A stretch of DNA of 64,000 nt, from positions 73,369-137,368 of the forward strand of contig NZ_VUKA01000007.1 in assembly GCF_008386565.1 (NCBI RefSeq), in the 5' to 3' direction. Below are positions 26,236-35,018 of this stretch, piece by piece (the stretch's first letter is position 1; the number at the start of each line of letters is the position of its first letter). This stretch comes from Teichococcus oryzae. GTDB lineage: Bacteria; Pseudomonadota; Alphaproteobacteria; Acetobacterales; Acetobacteraceae. The position numbers were made by a program, and so were the translations under genes. The notes below the pieces were generated by a model that saw nothing but the letters and a program-made list of their open reading frames with translations, was not told the origin of the DNA and did no database searches.

Positions 26236-26547
26236 CTAACTCAGGAACTCGTCAGGGGCCCGACCCAACACGGCGAGGCTGTTGTCATCGGCTAGCGACG
26301 CCACAACCGGCCCCGGCCGCGCGGCCGGCACCGTGGCAAGATCGAAGAGGTCAAGCACCACCGCCTGGCCCTGCACGATGAAGCGGGGCGCAAGGGAATG
26401 CTCCTCGACGGCGATGGCGCGGCGGCTGATCAGTGCCGCCACCAATCGTGCCGGTTCGCGTTCGAAGCGGGTGTTCTGCAGGGAAACAACAAAGGAAATG
26501 GTGTCGCGCTGCCGCCCTGGATTGGCGAAAACATCGAATTGCGGCAT
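26236..26547 (-). CDS. ccdB: CcdB-like toxin, probably degenerate
   Basis: This 103-residue protein matches the CcdB toxin family at its N-terminus: PQFDVFANPGRQRD followed by FVVSLQN and, later, LFDLATVPAARPGPVVASL. CcdB poisons DNA gyrase, and in the E. coli protein the last three residues Trp-Gly-Ile are needed for this. Here the protein ends GRAPDEFLS, with no aromatic-Gly-Ile tail, so toxicity is doubtful. ATG 26547 is used because it gives the normal family start. The frame stays open 18 codons further upstream, but only through the remnant of the antitoxin gene. No other mobile-element feature is adjacent. Confidence 0.75.
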   Translation of the reverse strand: MPQFDVFANPGRQRDTISFVVSLQNTRFEREPARLVAALISRRAIAVEEHSLAPRFIVQGQAVVLDLFDLATVPAARPGPVVASLADDNSLAVLGRAPDEFLS

Positions 26548-26571
26548 CGGCCACCCCGCTCGACGCTGCTG

Positions 26572-26694
26572 GAGCGGCGGCCTGCTGGACCAGTGCTTCA
26601 TCGAGGCTCAGATTGATGGCCCGCTTGCGGCGCCTGGTGTCCGGCGCGCGAAGAGGGCGGGGTGTCCCATCAAGGTTGTCCCTGCTGTCTTCAT
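26572..26694 (-). pseudogene. Frameshifted and truncated CcdA antitoxin remnant
   Basis: Read on the minus strand, the segment from about 26632 to 26572 encodes RRKRAINLSLDEALVQQAA, the typical N-terminal DNA-binding part of CcdA-type antitoxins. That frame has no start codon: upstream codons run open to a stop near 26725 without ATG, GTG or TTG. A plausible start, ATG 26694 (MKTAGTTLMGHPALFARR), lies in another frame and meets TGA just inside the homologous part. After QQAA the sequence changes directly into the start of ccdB, so the roughly 50-residue toxin-neutralising half is missing. A frameshift plus a deletion explains this. Confidence 0.65.
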
Positions 26695-26856
26695 GCGCAT
26701 CGTATGCGCAGGCCTGCGATGATCACAAGCCTGCCGGCACTGGGTGCCGGCGCGGCTTCTCCGCCAGAAAGGGACCAGCTTCCATGGGTTGGATGACGGG
26801 AGCCGTGGCTCTTTTGCATCACGGCATCCTGATCGCCAGCCGCAACCGGGCGTGGC

Positions 26857-26886
26857 TTGGAAAGGTCAGAACAATGCACCTATGGT
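26857..26886 (+). promoter_or_regulatory. Possible sigma-70 promoter of mscL
   Basis: TTGGAA (26857-26862) and TATGGT (26881-26886) are separated by 18 bp, and the mscL start is 32 bp further. Three or four bases in each box match the consensus. The surrounding 26700-26900 stretch contains no convincing gene. Confidence 0.4.
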
Positions 26887-26917
26887 GCGTAACCCTTAAC
26901 GGATGCCGGAGTTCGGA

Positions 26918-27364
26918 ATGGCTCTTTCCAGCAAAGACTGGACCCCGAGTTGGCTAGGCCAGTTCAAGGCCTTTGTGACGCGCGGCAACGTCATTGATCT
27001 GGCGGTCGGCATCATCATCGGCGCGGCCTTCACCTCCATCGTCAACTCGCTGGTCGAGGACATCTTCAACCCGATCATCGGCCTCCTGATCGGCGGGGTC
27101 GATTTCTCCAATATCTTTGTGGTTATCCGTGGCGAGCGCCTGCCGACGCTGGAAGCCACCAAGGCCGCGGGCGGCGTGGCGCTGGGCATCGGTGTGTTTC
27201 TCAACGCCATCATCAAGTTCCTGATCGTTGCCTTCGCGGTGTTCTGGGTGGTGCGCATTCTCACCAAGATCAGCCTGCGGCAGGAGGCGGCGAAGCCGGG
27301 CCCGACTCAAACCGAGATCCTGCTCGCGGAAATCCGCGACGAGTTGAAGCGCCGGCCTTCCTGA
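26918..27364 (+). CDS. mscL: Large-conductance mechanosensitive channel MscL
   Basis: This 148-residue inner-membrane channel opens under hypo-osmotic stress to release solutes. The family N-terminus FKAFVTRGNVIDLAVGIIIG leads into the first helix (pore-lining TM1, about residues 18-42). TM2 is at about 85-107 (FLNAIIKFLIVAFAVFWVV), and a charged C-terminal helix ends EILLAEIRDELKRRP. Length is slightly above the 136 of E. coli. ATG 26918 is preferred to 26903 because GGAG lies 6-7 nt before it. A TTGGAA/TATGGT promoter candidate precedes it, and it appears to be monocistronic. Confidence 0.95.
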   Translation: MALSSKDWTPSWLGQFKAFVTRGNVIDLAVGIIIGAAFTSIVNSLVEDIFNPIIGLLIGGVDFSNIFVVIRGERLPTLEATKAAGGVALGIGVFLNAIIKFLIVAFAVFWVVRILTKISLRQEAAKPGPTQTEILLAEIRDELKRRPS

Positions 27365-27381
27365 GGCCCATCCCGTGACGG

Positions 27382-27403
27382 AGCGGCCGCTTGAGAGGCC
27401 GCT
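27382..27403 (+). terminator. Hairpin downstream of mscL
   Basis: AGCGGCC (27382-27388) pairs with GGCCGCT (27397-27403) around an 8-nt loop, 18 bp after the mscL stop. No T-run follows, so it is a weak or factor-assisted terminator at best. Confidence 0.4.
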
Positions 27404-27575
27404 GTGCCGGGCAGGCCGCATCCTTCCAACCGGGATGGCATCCCGCATGCCGTTCCGCCCCCCCTCCCCGCGCCGCGCTCCTGCCGCCCCCTTGTCATGA
27501 GGAGGGGCGGCAACGGCCGGAGGTGAAGGGACGTTGTTCGTCCTTCTCCCTCGACCCGGGCTACAACGATCCACA

Positions 27576-28310
27576 ATGACCAGAATATTCATGAAGGCGA
27601 CGATCGTGGCAGCGCTGGCCCTGCTCGCCACGGCCTGCGACGAGAAGGAAGGCGGTGCCGATGAGACGGCGCTGAAGGCTGCACACAGCGCTGCCGAGGC
27701 CGAGTTGCGCCGTTCCGGCGGGCCGCAAACCACCTTGCGGGGCGTGCAACTGTATCGTCAGGCGCAGGGCGGGATCGCCGTGTGCGGCCAGGCCAGCCTG
27801 CCCAACAGCGGCGGCGCCTTCACCCTGTTCGTGTCCCTGGTGACGCCGCGCGAGGGCGAGACGCCATTGGTGGAGCAGCATGTCGCGACCTCCGGCTCCA
27901 CCGCATCCCGCGTTTTCGTGGAAACCGTGTCCCGCTGCTATGAGGATGGCGGGCCGCCGGCGCAGCAACGGGCCGGCGCGCCGCCCCCCATGCCCCCTGT
28001 GCCGGACCGGTTGCCGGAGGTGGCGCGCCCCGAGGTGCCGGCGCCGCAGCCACGCGCCGCGCTGCCCTTGGCGACGCCACCCTCCGATCCCACTCCTGCC
28101 TTGATCACTGAGCCGCCCCGCTTCCAGGGCCGGGTCGTGACCATGCGCCAGAATGGCAACCTTCGTGCCCATCCGGGCGGCGGCGGCCAGGTGGTGCGCG
28201 TGGTGCCGGGCGGCACGGCCTTGAAGGTGTTCGGCGATGCGCCGGGCGGCTGGCTTGAGGTCGGCGCCGAGGCGCCGGAAGGCTGGATGCATGGCAGCAT
28301 GACACGCTGA
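27576..28310 (+). CDS. SH3-domain lipoprotein of unknown function
   Basis: This 244-residue predicted lipoprotein has signal MTRIFMKATIVAALALLATA and a lipobox LLATAC whose Cys would carry the lipid. A first domain (about residues 35-130) contains GGIAVCGQASLPNSGGAF and a second Cys. A Pro-rich linker (about 130-185) follows, then a C-terminal bacterial SH3-like domain (VTMRQNGNLRAHPGGGGQ to GWLEVGAEAPEGWM). SH3 domains of this kind often bind cell wall. An ATG five codons downstream (27591) is an alternative start. The gene sits between mscL and doxX and is probably envelope-related. I do not recognise the N-terminal domain. Confidence 0.72.
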   Translation: MTRIFMKATIVAALALLATACDEKEGGADETALKAAHSAAEAELRRSGGPQTTLRGVQLYRQAQGGIAVCGQASLPNSGGAFTLFVSLVTPREGETPLVEQHVATSGSTASRVFVETVSRCYEDGGPPAQQRAGAPPPMPPVPDRLPEVARPEVPAPQPRAALPLATPPSDPTPALITEPPRFQGRVVTMRQNGNLRAHPGGGGQVVRVVPGGTALKVFGDAPGGWLEVGAEAPEGWMHGSMTR

Positions 28311-28427
28311 TGAGGCCGGTTCCGGGCCGGAAAGGCGGATCATATGCGGGGCATCATTCTGGGCGACGCGGCCGCAAAGCCATGCCAGAGTTGCCGTCAA
28401 TCCGCTTTCACTGACGGAGCTTCTTTC

Positions 28428-28832
28428 ATGGATCTTCCCCATAACAGCCTTTGGGCCGACCGCGCCCTAGGAGTGCTGCGGATCGTCAGCGCCCTGCTTT
28501 TCCTGGAGCATGGCACGACCAAGTTCCTCGGCTTCCCGCCGGGCGCCTCACCGGCCGCCTTCAGCCTGTCCTGGTTCGCCGGCCTCATCGAACTGGTCGG
28601 CGGCGCGCTGCTGGTGGTCGGTCTCTGGGTCCGTCCCGCCGCCTTCATCATGTCCGGCACCATGGCCGTGGCCTATTGGGTCGCGCATGCCCCACGCAGC
28701 TTCTTTCCCGTCAACAATGGCGGCGATGCGGCCATCCTGTTCTGCTTTGTGTTCCTGTATTTCGTCTTCGCGGGCGGCGGCGCGTGGAGCCTGGATGCCG
28801 TTCGCGGCGCCGCGGGCCGGCGCGCGCGCTGA
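28428..28832 (+). CDS. DoxX family membrane protein
   Basis: This 134-residue protein has four hydrophobic helices and the DoxX-family opening LGVLRIVSALLFLEHGTTKF, plus the conserved GLIELVGGALLVVGLWVRPA and a VAHAPRSFFPVNNGGDAAIL segment. DoxX proteins are linked to thiosulfate:quinone oxidoreductase or to redox homeostasis. Most relatives are uncharacterised. ATG 28428 gives the usual short N-terminus. It appears to stand alone, with no partner such as DoxD or SodA nearby. Confidence 0.85.
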   Translation: MDLPHNSLWADRALGVLRIVSALLFLEHGTTKFLGFPPGASPAAFSLSWFAGLIELVGGALLVVGLWVRPAAFIMSGTMAVAYWVAHAPRSFFPVNNGGDAAILFCFVFLYFVFAGGGAWSLDAVRGAAGRRAR

Positions 28833-29008
28833 GAACAGGCGGCAGGCAGCCGGGAAGCCTGCGCGGCTTCCGGCCTGATATCGCCGTTCCCACGGCGGGC
28901 GCAGGTGCCAGGGCAATCGGCGGCCGGCCGCAAAAAGCGGCTTGCCCGATCCGCTCGCGAAACCGGATAGTATTTGTTCCGGAGGTCGAACGCGGGGGAG
29001 CGCACGGC

Positions 29009-31081
29009 ATGACGCGTTGGCGCGTGGGCGTGGATTCGGGCGGCACCTTCACCGATATCTGCCTCTTCGATGAGGAGGAAGGCCGGGTCGAGGTTTGGAA
29101 GGTGTCCTCCACGCCCGACGATCCCTCGCGCGGCATCGCGCAAGGCGTCGAGGAAGGCATGCGCCGCGTGACGCCTGTGGCGGATGGCCGGCCAGCCGCC
29201 GCCGTCGCCTATTTCGGCCATGGCACCACCGTGGCGACCAATGCGCTGATCCAGCATCGTGGCGTGCGCACCGGCCTTGTCACCACCGATGGCTTCCGCG
29301 ACCTGCTGGAGATCGGCCGCCAGAAGCGCCCCGACCTGTATGACATGCAGGCCGACAAGCCGCCCGTCCTGGTGCCGCGCGACCTGCGCCTGGAGGTGCC
29401 GGAACGCCTGCGCCATGATGGCCGCGTTGAAATTCCCCTGGACGAGGCCCGCATGCGCAGGGCGGCGCGCGCGCTGCGCGAGGCGGGGGTGCAGGCCATC
29501 GCCGTTTCCTTTCTGTATGGCTTCATCCGCCCGGAGCATGAGCAACGCGCCGTCGCCATCCTGCGCGAGGAGATGCCGGACGCCTTTATCAGCGCCGGCC
29601 ACGAGATCGCGCCGGAATTCCGCGAATATGAGCGGCTGTCGACGGTGGTGCTGAACGCCTATCTGGGCCCGGTGATGCGTGGCTACATCGAGCGCCTGGC
29701 GCCACGGCTGCGCGAACTGGGAATGACGGCGACGCCGCATCTGACGCAATCCAATGGCGGCGTCATCGGCTTCGCCGCGGCGGCGAACATGCCGGTGCGG
29801 GCCGTGCTGTCCGGCCCCTCCACCGGCGTCGTCGGCGCGCAGGCGATCGGCGCCCTGGCCGGGTTCGGCAACATCATCACCTTCGACATGGGCGGCACCT
29901 CGACCGATGTGGCGCTGCTGCAGGATGGCGTCTGCAAGCTGACCTCGGAAGCGGTGGTGCATGGCTATCCGATCAAGGCGCCGATGCTCGACATCCACAC
30001 GGTGGGCGCGGGCGGCGGTTCCATTGCCCATGTGGATGCGGGCGGCCTGCTGAAGGTCGGGCCGCGTTCCTGTGGTGCCGACCCTGGGCCGGTCTGCTAC
30101 AACAAGGGCAACCTGGAACCGGCCACCACGGATGCCAATGTGGTGCTGCAAACGCTCAACCCGACCCATCTGCTGGGTGGCCGCATGGCGATCCGCCAGG
30201 ATCTCGCCCGGGAGGCCATCGGGCGGCTGGCGGAAAAGCTTGGCCTCGGCCTTATGGAAACCGCGCAGGGCATCCTGTCGGTGGTGACGGCCAACATGGC
30301 GCGGGCGATCCGGGTCATTTCCGTCCAGCGCGGCCATGACCCGCGGGACTTCACCCTGATGGCCTTCGGCGGCGGCGGGCCGCTGCACGCCGCGAGGCTC
30401 GCCAGGGAACTGGAAATGAAGCGTGTGCTGGTGCCACGCAATCCCGGTATCCTGTGTGCCATGGGCCTGCTGCTGACCGATCTGCGTGCCGATTTCGCCG
30501 CCACGCGCCTGTTGCCGGCCACGGAGGATGCGGTGCCGGAGGTGGCGGAAGCCTTCCGGTCCCTCGCCGCCCGGGCGGAAGAGTGGTTCGCGGGCGAAGG
30601 CATCGCGCCCGGGGCACGCCGCCTGAACCGCACGGCCGACATGCGCTACGAGGGGCAGAATTACGAGCTGCCGGTGCCGCTGCCGGATGGAGCCATCACC
30701 GCTGCCACCCTACGGGCGCTGAGCGCCGGTTTCGCCGAGGCGCACCGCCAGCGCTACGGCTTCGTGGCGGAAGGTGAAACGGTGCAGGTGGTCACCTTGC
30801 GCCTGGAAGCCACCGGCCTTGTGAAGAAGGCGCAGTTGAAGGCGTATCCTGAAGCGGGGCCGGATGCCGGCATGGCCATCACCGGTGAGCGGCAGGTCTG
30901 GTTCCCCGAGGCGGGAGGCTTCGTCGTGACGCCAATCTATAGCCGCGACGCCTTGCAACCCGGAAACAGCTTCGCCGGCCCTGCCATCGTCGAGCAGATG
31001 GACACCACGACTGTGGTGCCGCCCGGCATGGCGGCGCGGGTGGACCGCTGCCTGAACCTGATCCTGGAGGTGGCGGCATGA
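29009..31081 (+). CDS. hyuA: ATP-dependent hydantoinase/oxoprolinase family, subunit A (HyuA type)
   Basis: This 690-residue protein belongs to the family of N-methylhydantoinase A, 5-oxoprolinase and the acetone/acetophenone carboxylases. The N-terminal ASKHA-type ATP site is clear (WRVGVDSGGTFTDICLF), followed by YFGHGTTVATNALIQHRG and the later ITFDMGGTSTDVALL, which is the second nucleotide-binding segment. A C-terminal part around VTPIYSRDALQPG completes the subunit. With HyuB it hydrolyses an amide ring at the cost of ATP, or carboxylates a ketone. The substrate is not decidable from sequence. GGGGGAG precedes ATG 29009, and the stop overlaps hyuB (ATGA). Confidence 0.9.
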   Translation: MTRWRVGVDSGGTFTDICLFDEEEGRVEVWKVSSTPDDPSRGIAQGVEEGMRRVTPVADGRPAAAVAYFGHGTTVATNALIQHRGVRTGLVTTDGFRDLLEIGRQKRPDLYDMQADKPPVLVPRDLRLEVPERLRHDGRVEIPLDEARMRRAARALREAGVQAIAVSFLYGFIRPEHEQRAVAILREEMPDAFISAGHEIAPEFREYERLSTVVLNAYLGPVMRGYIERLAPRLRELGMTATPHLTQSNGGVIGFAAAANMPVRAVLSGPSTGVVGAQAIGALAGFGNIITFDMGGTSTDVALLQDGVCKLTSEAVVHGYPIKAPMLDIHTVGAGGGSIAHVDAGGLLKVGPRSCGADPGPVCYNKGNLEPATTDANVVLQTLNPTHLLGGRMAIRQDLAREAIGRLAEKLGLGLMETAQGILSVVTANMARAIRVISVQRGHDPRDFTLMAFGGGGPLHAARLARELEMKRVLVPRNPGILCAMGLLLTDLRADFAATRLLPATEDAVPEVAEAFRSLAARAEEWFAGEGIAPGARRLNRTADMRYEGQNYELPVPLPDGAITAATLRALSAGFAEAHRQRYGFVAEGETVQVVTLRLEATGLVKKAQLKAYPEAGPDAGMAITGERQVWFPEAGGFVVTPIYSRDALQPGNSFAGPAIVEQMDTTTVVPPGMAARVDRCLNLILEVAA

Positions 31082-32730
31082 GCGAAGCCCTCCGGCGGGA
31101 TGCGCGCATGCCGCTCGATCCCATAACCGTGGAGGTCATCGGCGCAGCCCTGGCCTCCATTGTCGAGGAAACCGGCGAGGCGCTGATCCGCGCCAGTTAT
31201 TCCACCAACATCAAGGAGCGGCGGGATTGCTCCACCGCATTGTTCAACACCCAGGGTGAGACGCTCTGCCAGGCCGAGCACATCCCGATCCATCTCGGCA
31301 GCTTCATCGGCATCGTGCCGGCGATCATGCGGCACCACCGGGTGGAGGACATGCGGCCGGGCGATGTGTTCGTCGGCAATGACGCCTATGCGGGGGGCGG
31401 CACGCACCTCCCCGACATCGTGCTGGCGGAGCCGATCTTCGTCGAGGGGCGCATCGCCGCCTGGACCGTCAACCTGGCGCATCATTCCGATTTCGCCGAC
31501 CGTGGCCACGCGCATATCTATCAGGAAGGCCTGCGCATCCCCCCGGTGCGGCTGTACCGCGCCGGCGAGTTGCAGGCCGACATCCAGAACCTCATCCTGC
31601 TCAACTGCCAGGTGCCGCGGGAGCGCTTGTCGGACCTGCGCGCGCAGATGGCGGCGAACCGCGTCGGCGTGCAGCGCTTCCAGGCGCTGTGCGGGAAGTA
31701 TGGCACCGACACCGTCCTGGCGGCGGGCGAGGCGCTGCTTGACTATGCCGAGCGCAAGATGCGGGCCGGCATCGCCGCCATGCCCGACGGCAAGTGGCGC
31801 TTCGATGACGTGTTCGATTGCCCCGAGGTCGAGGGCAGCCTGCCCTTCTCGGTCGAGATCACCGTGAAGGGCGACGGCATGGCGCTGCATTTCGATGCGC
31901 CGGACCAGATGCGCGCCGGCATCAACATGACCTACACCGCCCTGCTGGCCACGGCCTATTATGCGGTGAAGTCGGTGGTGGACCCGACCATCCTGCCCAA
32001 TGCCGGGCTGGCGCGGCCGCTCACCGTTACCGGGCGGGAAGGCAGCATCGTCAATTGCCGGCATCCGGCGGCGGTGAACGGTCGGCTGCAGGCCTGCCAG
32101 CGGGTCGCGGACCTGATCCTCGGCGCGCTGGCCCAGGCGGTGCCCGAACGCGTGACCGCATGTTCCAACTCGACCTGCACCGTCGCCAGCTTCATCGGCA
32201 GCCGGAAATCGGATGGCGCGCTTTGGGTCTATCTGGAAACAATGGGCGGCGGCTCCGGCGCGCGCTTCAACAAGGACGGGCTGGATGGCGTGCATGTGCA
32301 TGGCACCAACACCTCGAACCTGCCGGCCGAGGCACTGGAGATCGAATACCCTCTGACCCTGCTGCGATACGAGCTGGTGCAGGATTCCGGGGGCGTCGGC
32401 CGGCATCGGGGCGGCATGGCGCTGCGCCGTGTTTACCGCGCCGATGAGGATGTGCGGGTGCGGATCGACCTGTCGCGGCTGCATTCACGGAGCTGGGGGC
32501 TGTTTGGCGGTGGGGCCGGTGCCAAGGGCCGCGTCGAATGCGGCCCCGGTGTCACCTTCGATGGCCCGAATGCCGAGCTGAAGGCGGGACAATGGTTCGC
32601 CATCGTCAGTCCCGGGGCCGGCGGATACGGCCCCCCGGCCGAACGTGGCGCCGACGCGGTGCGCCGCGACCTGGCCGAGGGCAGCATCAGTGTCGCGACG
32701 GCGCGGGAGTTCTATCCGCAGAGCATCTGA
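31078..32730 (+). CDS. hyuB: ATP-dependent hydantoinase/oxoprolinase family, subunit B (HyuB type)
   Basis: This 550-residue partner of HyuA is recognised by DPITVEVIGAALASIVEETG near the N-terminus, then ERRDCSTALFNTQGETLCQA, NDAYAGGGTHLPDIVL and the C-terminal LRYELVQDSGGVGRHRGGMA block, all typical for hydantoinase B/oxoprolinase. The two subunits form the active complex. Its ATG overlaps the hyuA stop by 4 nt. A family 5 binding protein follows 35 bp later and an SDR after that, so the group may import and process one cyclic amide or amino-acid derivative. That functional link is inference. Confidence 0.9.
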   Translation: MSEALRRDARMPLDPITVEVIGAALASIVEETGEALIRASYSTNIKERRDCSTALFNTQGETLCQAEHIPIHLGSFIGIVPAIMRHHRVEDMRPGDVFVGNDAYAGGGTHLPDIVLAEPIFVEGRIAAWTVNLAHHSDFADRGHAHIYQEGLRIPPVRLYRAGELQADIQNLILLNCQVPRERLSDLRAQMAANRVGVQRFQALCGKYGTDTVLAAGEALLDYAERKMRAGIAAMPDGKWRFDDVFDCPEVEGSLPFSVEITVKGDGMALHFDAPDQMRAGINMTYTALLATAYYAVKSVVDPTILPNAGLARPLTVTGREGSIVNCRHPAAVNGRLQACQRVADLILGALAQAVPERVTACSNSTCTVASFIGSRKSDGALWVYLETMGGGSGARFNKDGLDGVHVHGTNTSNLPAEALEIEYPLTLLRYELVQDSGGVGRHRGGMALRRVYRADEDVRVRIDLSRLHSRSWGLFGGGAGAKGRVECGPGVTFDGPNAELKAGQWFAIVSPGAGGYGPPAERGADAVRRDLAEGSISVATAREFYPQSI

Positions 32731-32765
32731 TTGCATCGTCGCCTTTGCAGCGAAGGAGAGTTCGC

Positions 32766-34295
32766 ATGGCCATCATCGCCACTCGACGGTCCGTCCTGGC
32801 CGGGGCCGCGGCCACCGGATTGCTGCCCTTCCTGCGACGCCGGGGCGCGCAGGCCCAGCCGGCGGGCCTGCTGCGCTTCGGCCTGTCCAGCTATCCGCCC
32901 AACATCCAGCCCTGGGCCAATAGCGGCACGGCGGCGGCGACGATCAAGCTGATGATCTATCGTGGCCTCGCCTCCTACGGGACGGATGGCCAGTTGCATC
33001 CGGAGCTTGCGGAATCCTGGTCGCGCGAGAACGATCTGACCTGGATCTTCAGGCTGCGGGACGCGCGCTTCCAGAATGGCGAGCCCGTCACCGCCGCGGA
33101 TGTGAAGTGGACGCTGGAGCAGGTGGCGTCGGAAAAGTCCACCGCCCATCTGCGGACCGAGATCCGCAACATCGAGCGGATCGAGACGCCGGATGACCGC
33201 ACCGTCCGGCTGGTGACCAAGGTTCCCCTGGTGACGCTGCCCAACTGGATGGCCAGCTATCACCTGCCCATCATTTCCCGCCAGTCTTCCGGCCGCGACT
33301 TCATCGGCGCCGGGCCCTTTGTGCTGAAGTCGCAGGAACGTGGCTCCTCCCTGGAGCTGGAGGCGTTCGAGGGCTTCTACAAGCCTGGGCTGCCGAAGCT
33401 GAAGGCGATCCGCGTTGTCGCCTATGCCGACGAGAATCTCCGCGTCGCCGCCCTGCAATCCGGGGATGTCGACCTGATCGAATACGTGCCCTGGCAATCC
33501 ATGGGCGCCATCGGCGACAATCCGGAATTGAAGCTCGACGCGGTTGACGGCCCTTTCATGTATCTGGTGTTCAACGGCAGCAAGCCGCCCTTCAGCGATG
33601 CGCGGGTGCGCCGGGCGGTCGCGCATGCGATCCGCCGCGAGGATCTGGTGAAGGCGGCGTTCTTCGGCCGTGGCTCGCCCATGGCGCATCTGCCCATCTC
33701 GGAAGACAGCGCCTACTACAATCCTGAGTTCAAGAATGGCTGGAACTACGATCCGGCCCTGGCGAGGAAGCTGTTGGCGGAGGCGGGGCTGGCGAACGGA
33801 TTCAGCTGCAACTTCCTGTCCACGGCGCAATACGGCATGCACAAGGACTCCGCCGAGGTGGTGCAGCAGCATCTGGCGGCGATCGGCATTCAGGCGACGC
33901 TGAACCTGCCGGATTGGGCCACCCGCGTCGCCATCGGCAACCGGGGCCAGTATGACCTCGCCATGATGGGTACGGCGGCGGACAGCAACGATCCCGATGG
34001 CTTGTCCAACATCCTCGATGGCAGCCTGTCGGCGGCCTATGTCCGCAGCCATGGCCTGCGGACGCCCCGCATCTCGGAATTGTTCAGCGCCGGCCGCGCC
34101 GAGTTCGACGAGGCGAAGCGCAAGGCCATCTACCGGGAACTGGAAAAGGTGGCGATCGAGGAGGCGCCGCTTGTGGGCCTGACCTGGCGCAGCCAGGGCT
34201 ATGCGATGCGGCGGGCCGTGACCGGATTCCAGAACCTGCCGGGCGCTCTGACCTTCTATTCAGGGCTGACCTTCGAAACAACGGCGCTGGGCTGA
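32766..34295 (+). CDS. ABC transporter substrate-binding protein, family 5
   Basis: This 509-residue periplasmic binding protein of DppA type has a twin-arginine-like signal (ATRRSVLAGAAATGLLPFL, cleavage near AQAQPA). Family blocks are present: IYRGLASYGTDGQLHPELAE, FRLRDARFQNGEPVTAADVK and [21 protein letters not shown] lies 5-8 nt before ATG 32766. It follows hyuB by 35 bp on the same strand, which suggests that its ligand is the HyuAB substrate or a peptide-like precursor. No permease or ATPase genes are close, so it must work with a transporter encoded elsewhere. Confidence 0.88.
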   Translation: MAIIATRRSVLAGAAATGLLPFLRRRGAQAQPAGLLRFGLSSYPPNIQPWANSGTAAATIKLMIYRGLASYGTDGQLHPELAESWSRENDLTWIFRLRDARFQNGEPVTAADVKWTLEQVASEKSTAHLRTEIRNIERIETPDDRTVRLVTKVPLVTLPNWMASYHLPIISRQSSGRDFIGAGPFVLKSQERGSSLELEAFEGFYKPGLPKLKAIRVVAYADENLRVAALQSGDVDLIEYVPWQSMGAIGDNPELKLDAVDGPFMYLVFNGSKPPFSDARVRRAVAHAIRREDLVKAAFFGRGSPMAHLPISEDSAYYNPEFKNGWNYDPALARKLLAEAGLANGFSCNFLSTAQYGMHKDSAEVVQQHLAAIGIQATLNLPDWATRVAIGNRGQYDLAMMGTAADSNDPDGLSNILDGSLSAAYVRSHGLRTPRISELFSAGRAEFDEAKRKAIYRELEKVAIEEAPLVGLTWRSQGYAMRRAVTGFQNLPGALTFYSGLTFETTALG

Positions 34296-34307
34296 GGGAA
34301 GTCGACG

Positions 34308-35003
34308 ATGCTGATGCCGCAGGGCCGCGTGGTGATGGTGTCGGGCGCCACCCGCGGCATTGGCCGCGCCATTCTGGACCGGCTGCTGGAAGCGGGCTGC
34401 GTGGTCAGCGCCGGGGTGCGGAGCACCGCCAGCCTCCCCGCGCACCCGCGATTGTCGCATCATTCCTTCGATGCCGCGCGAGCCGGGGCGGCGGAGGGCT
34501 GGGTGGCGGCGACCGTGGCGCGGCATGGCCGCATCGACGCGGTGGTGAATGCCGCCGGGATCAACACCCGCGGCACGCTGCTGGACCCCGATGAAACCGC
34601 CATGGATGCCGCCTGGACTGTGAACACCAAGGGGCCGCTGCGCGTCATCCGCGCTGCCTGGCCACATCTGGCGGCCAGCGGCAGCGGGCGCGTTCTCAAC
34701 ATCGCGTCGCTGTCCGGAAAGCGCGTCCGCAACGACAATCTTGCCTACGCCATGAGCAAGTTCGCGGTGATGGCGCTGACGCAGGAAGTGCGCCGCCTGG
34801 GCCATGACCATGGCATCCGCGCCAGCGCGCTTTGCCCCGGCTTCGTCGATACCGACATGACGTCCCACGTCACCAACTGGCCGCGCGAGAAGATGACACG
34901 CCCCGAGGACATCGCGGTGCTGGCGGAGGTGCTGCTGCACCTGCCCAACACCGCGAGTGTCGCGGAACTTCTCGTCAATTGCCGGCACGAGGACATGCTC
35001 TAG
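34308..35003 (+). CDS. Short-chain dehydrogenase/reductase (classical)
   Basis: This 231-residue NAD(P)-dependent oxidoreductase has a nucleotide motif SGATRGIGRAILDRLLEAGC (about residues 12-31), NAAG in VVNAAGINTRG, catalytic Ser in NIASLSGKR and YAMSK with the Tyr/Lys pair (about 146-150). A LCPGFVDTDM segment follows. All catalytic residues are in place, unlike the SDR at 24116. It is 12 bp after the family 5 binding-protein gene and on the same strand, so it is probably co-transcribed with the hyuAB group. Its substrate is unknown. It converges with the DUF882 gene 15 bp downstream. Confidence 0.88.
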   Translation: MLMPQGRVVMVSGATRGIGRAILDRLLEAGCVVSAGVRSTASLPAHPRLSHHSFDAARAGAAEGWVAATVARHGRIDAVVNAAGINTRGTLLDPDETAMDAAWTVNTKGPLRVIRAAWPHLAASGSGRVLNIASLSGKRVRNDNLAYAMSKFAVMALTQEVRRLGHDHGIRASALCPGFVDTDMTSHVTNWPREKMTRPEDIAVLAEVLLHLPNTASVAELLVNCRHEDML

Positions 35004-35018
35004 CGCCGGCCCGGATCT

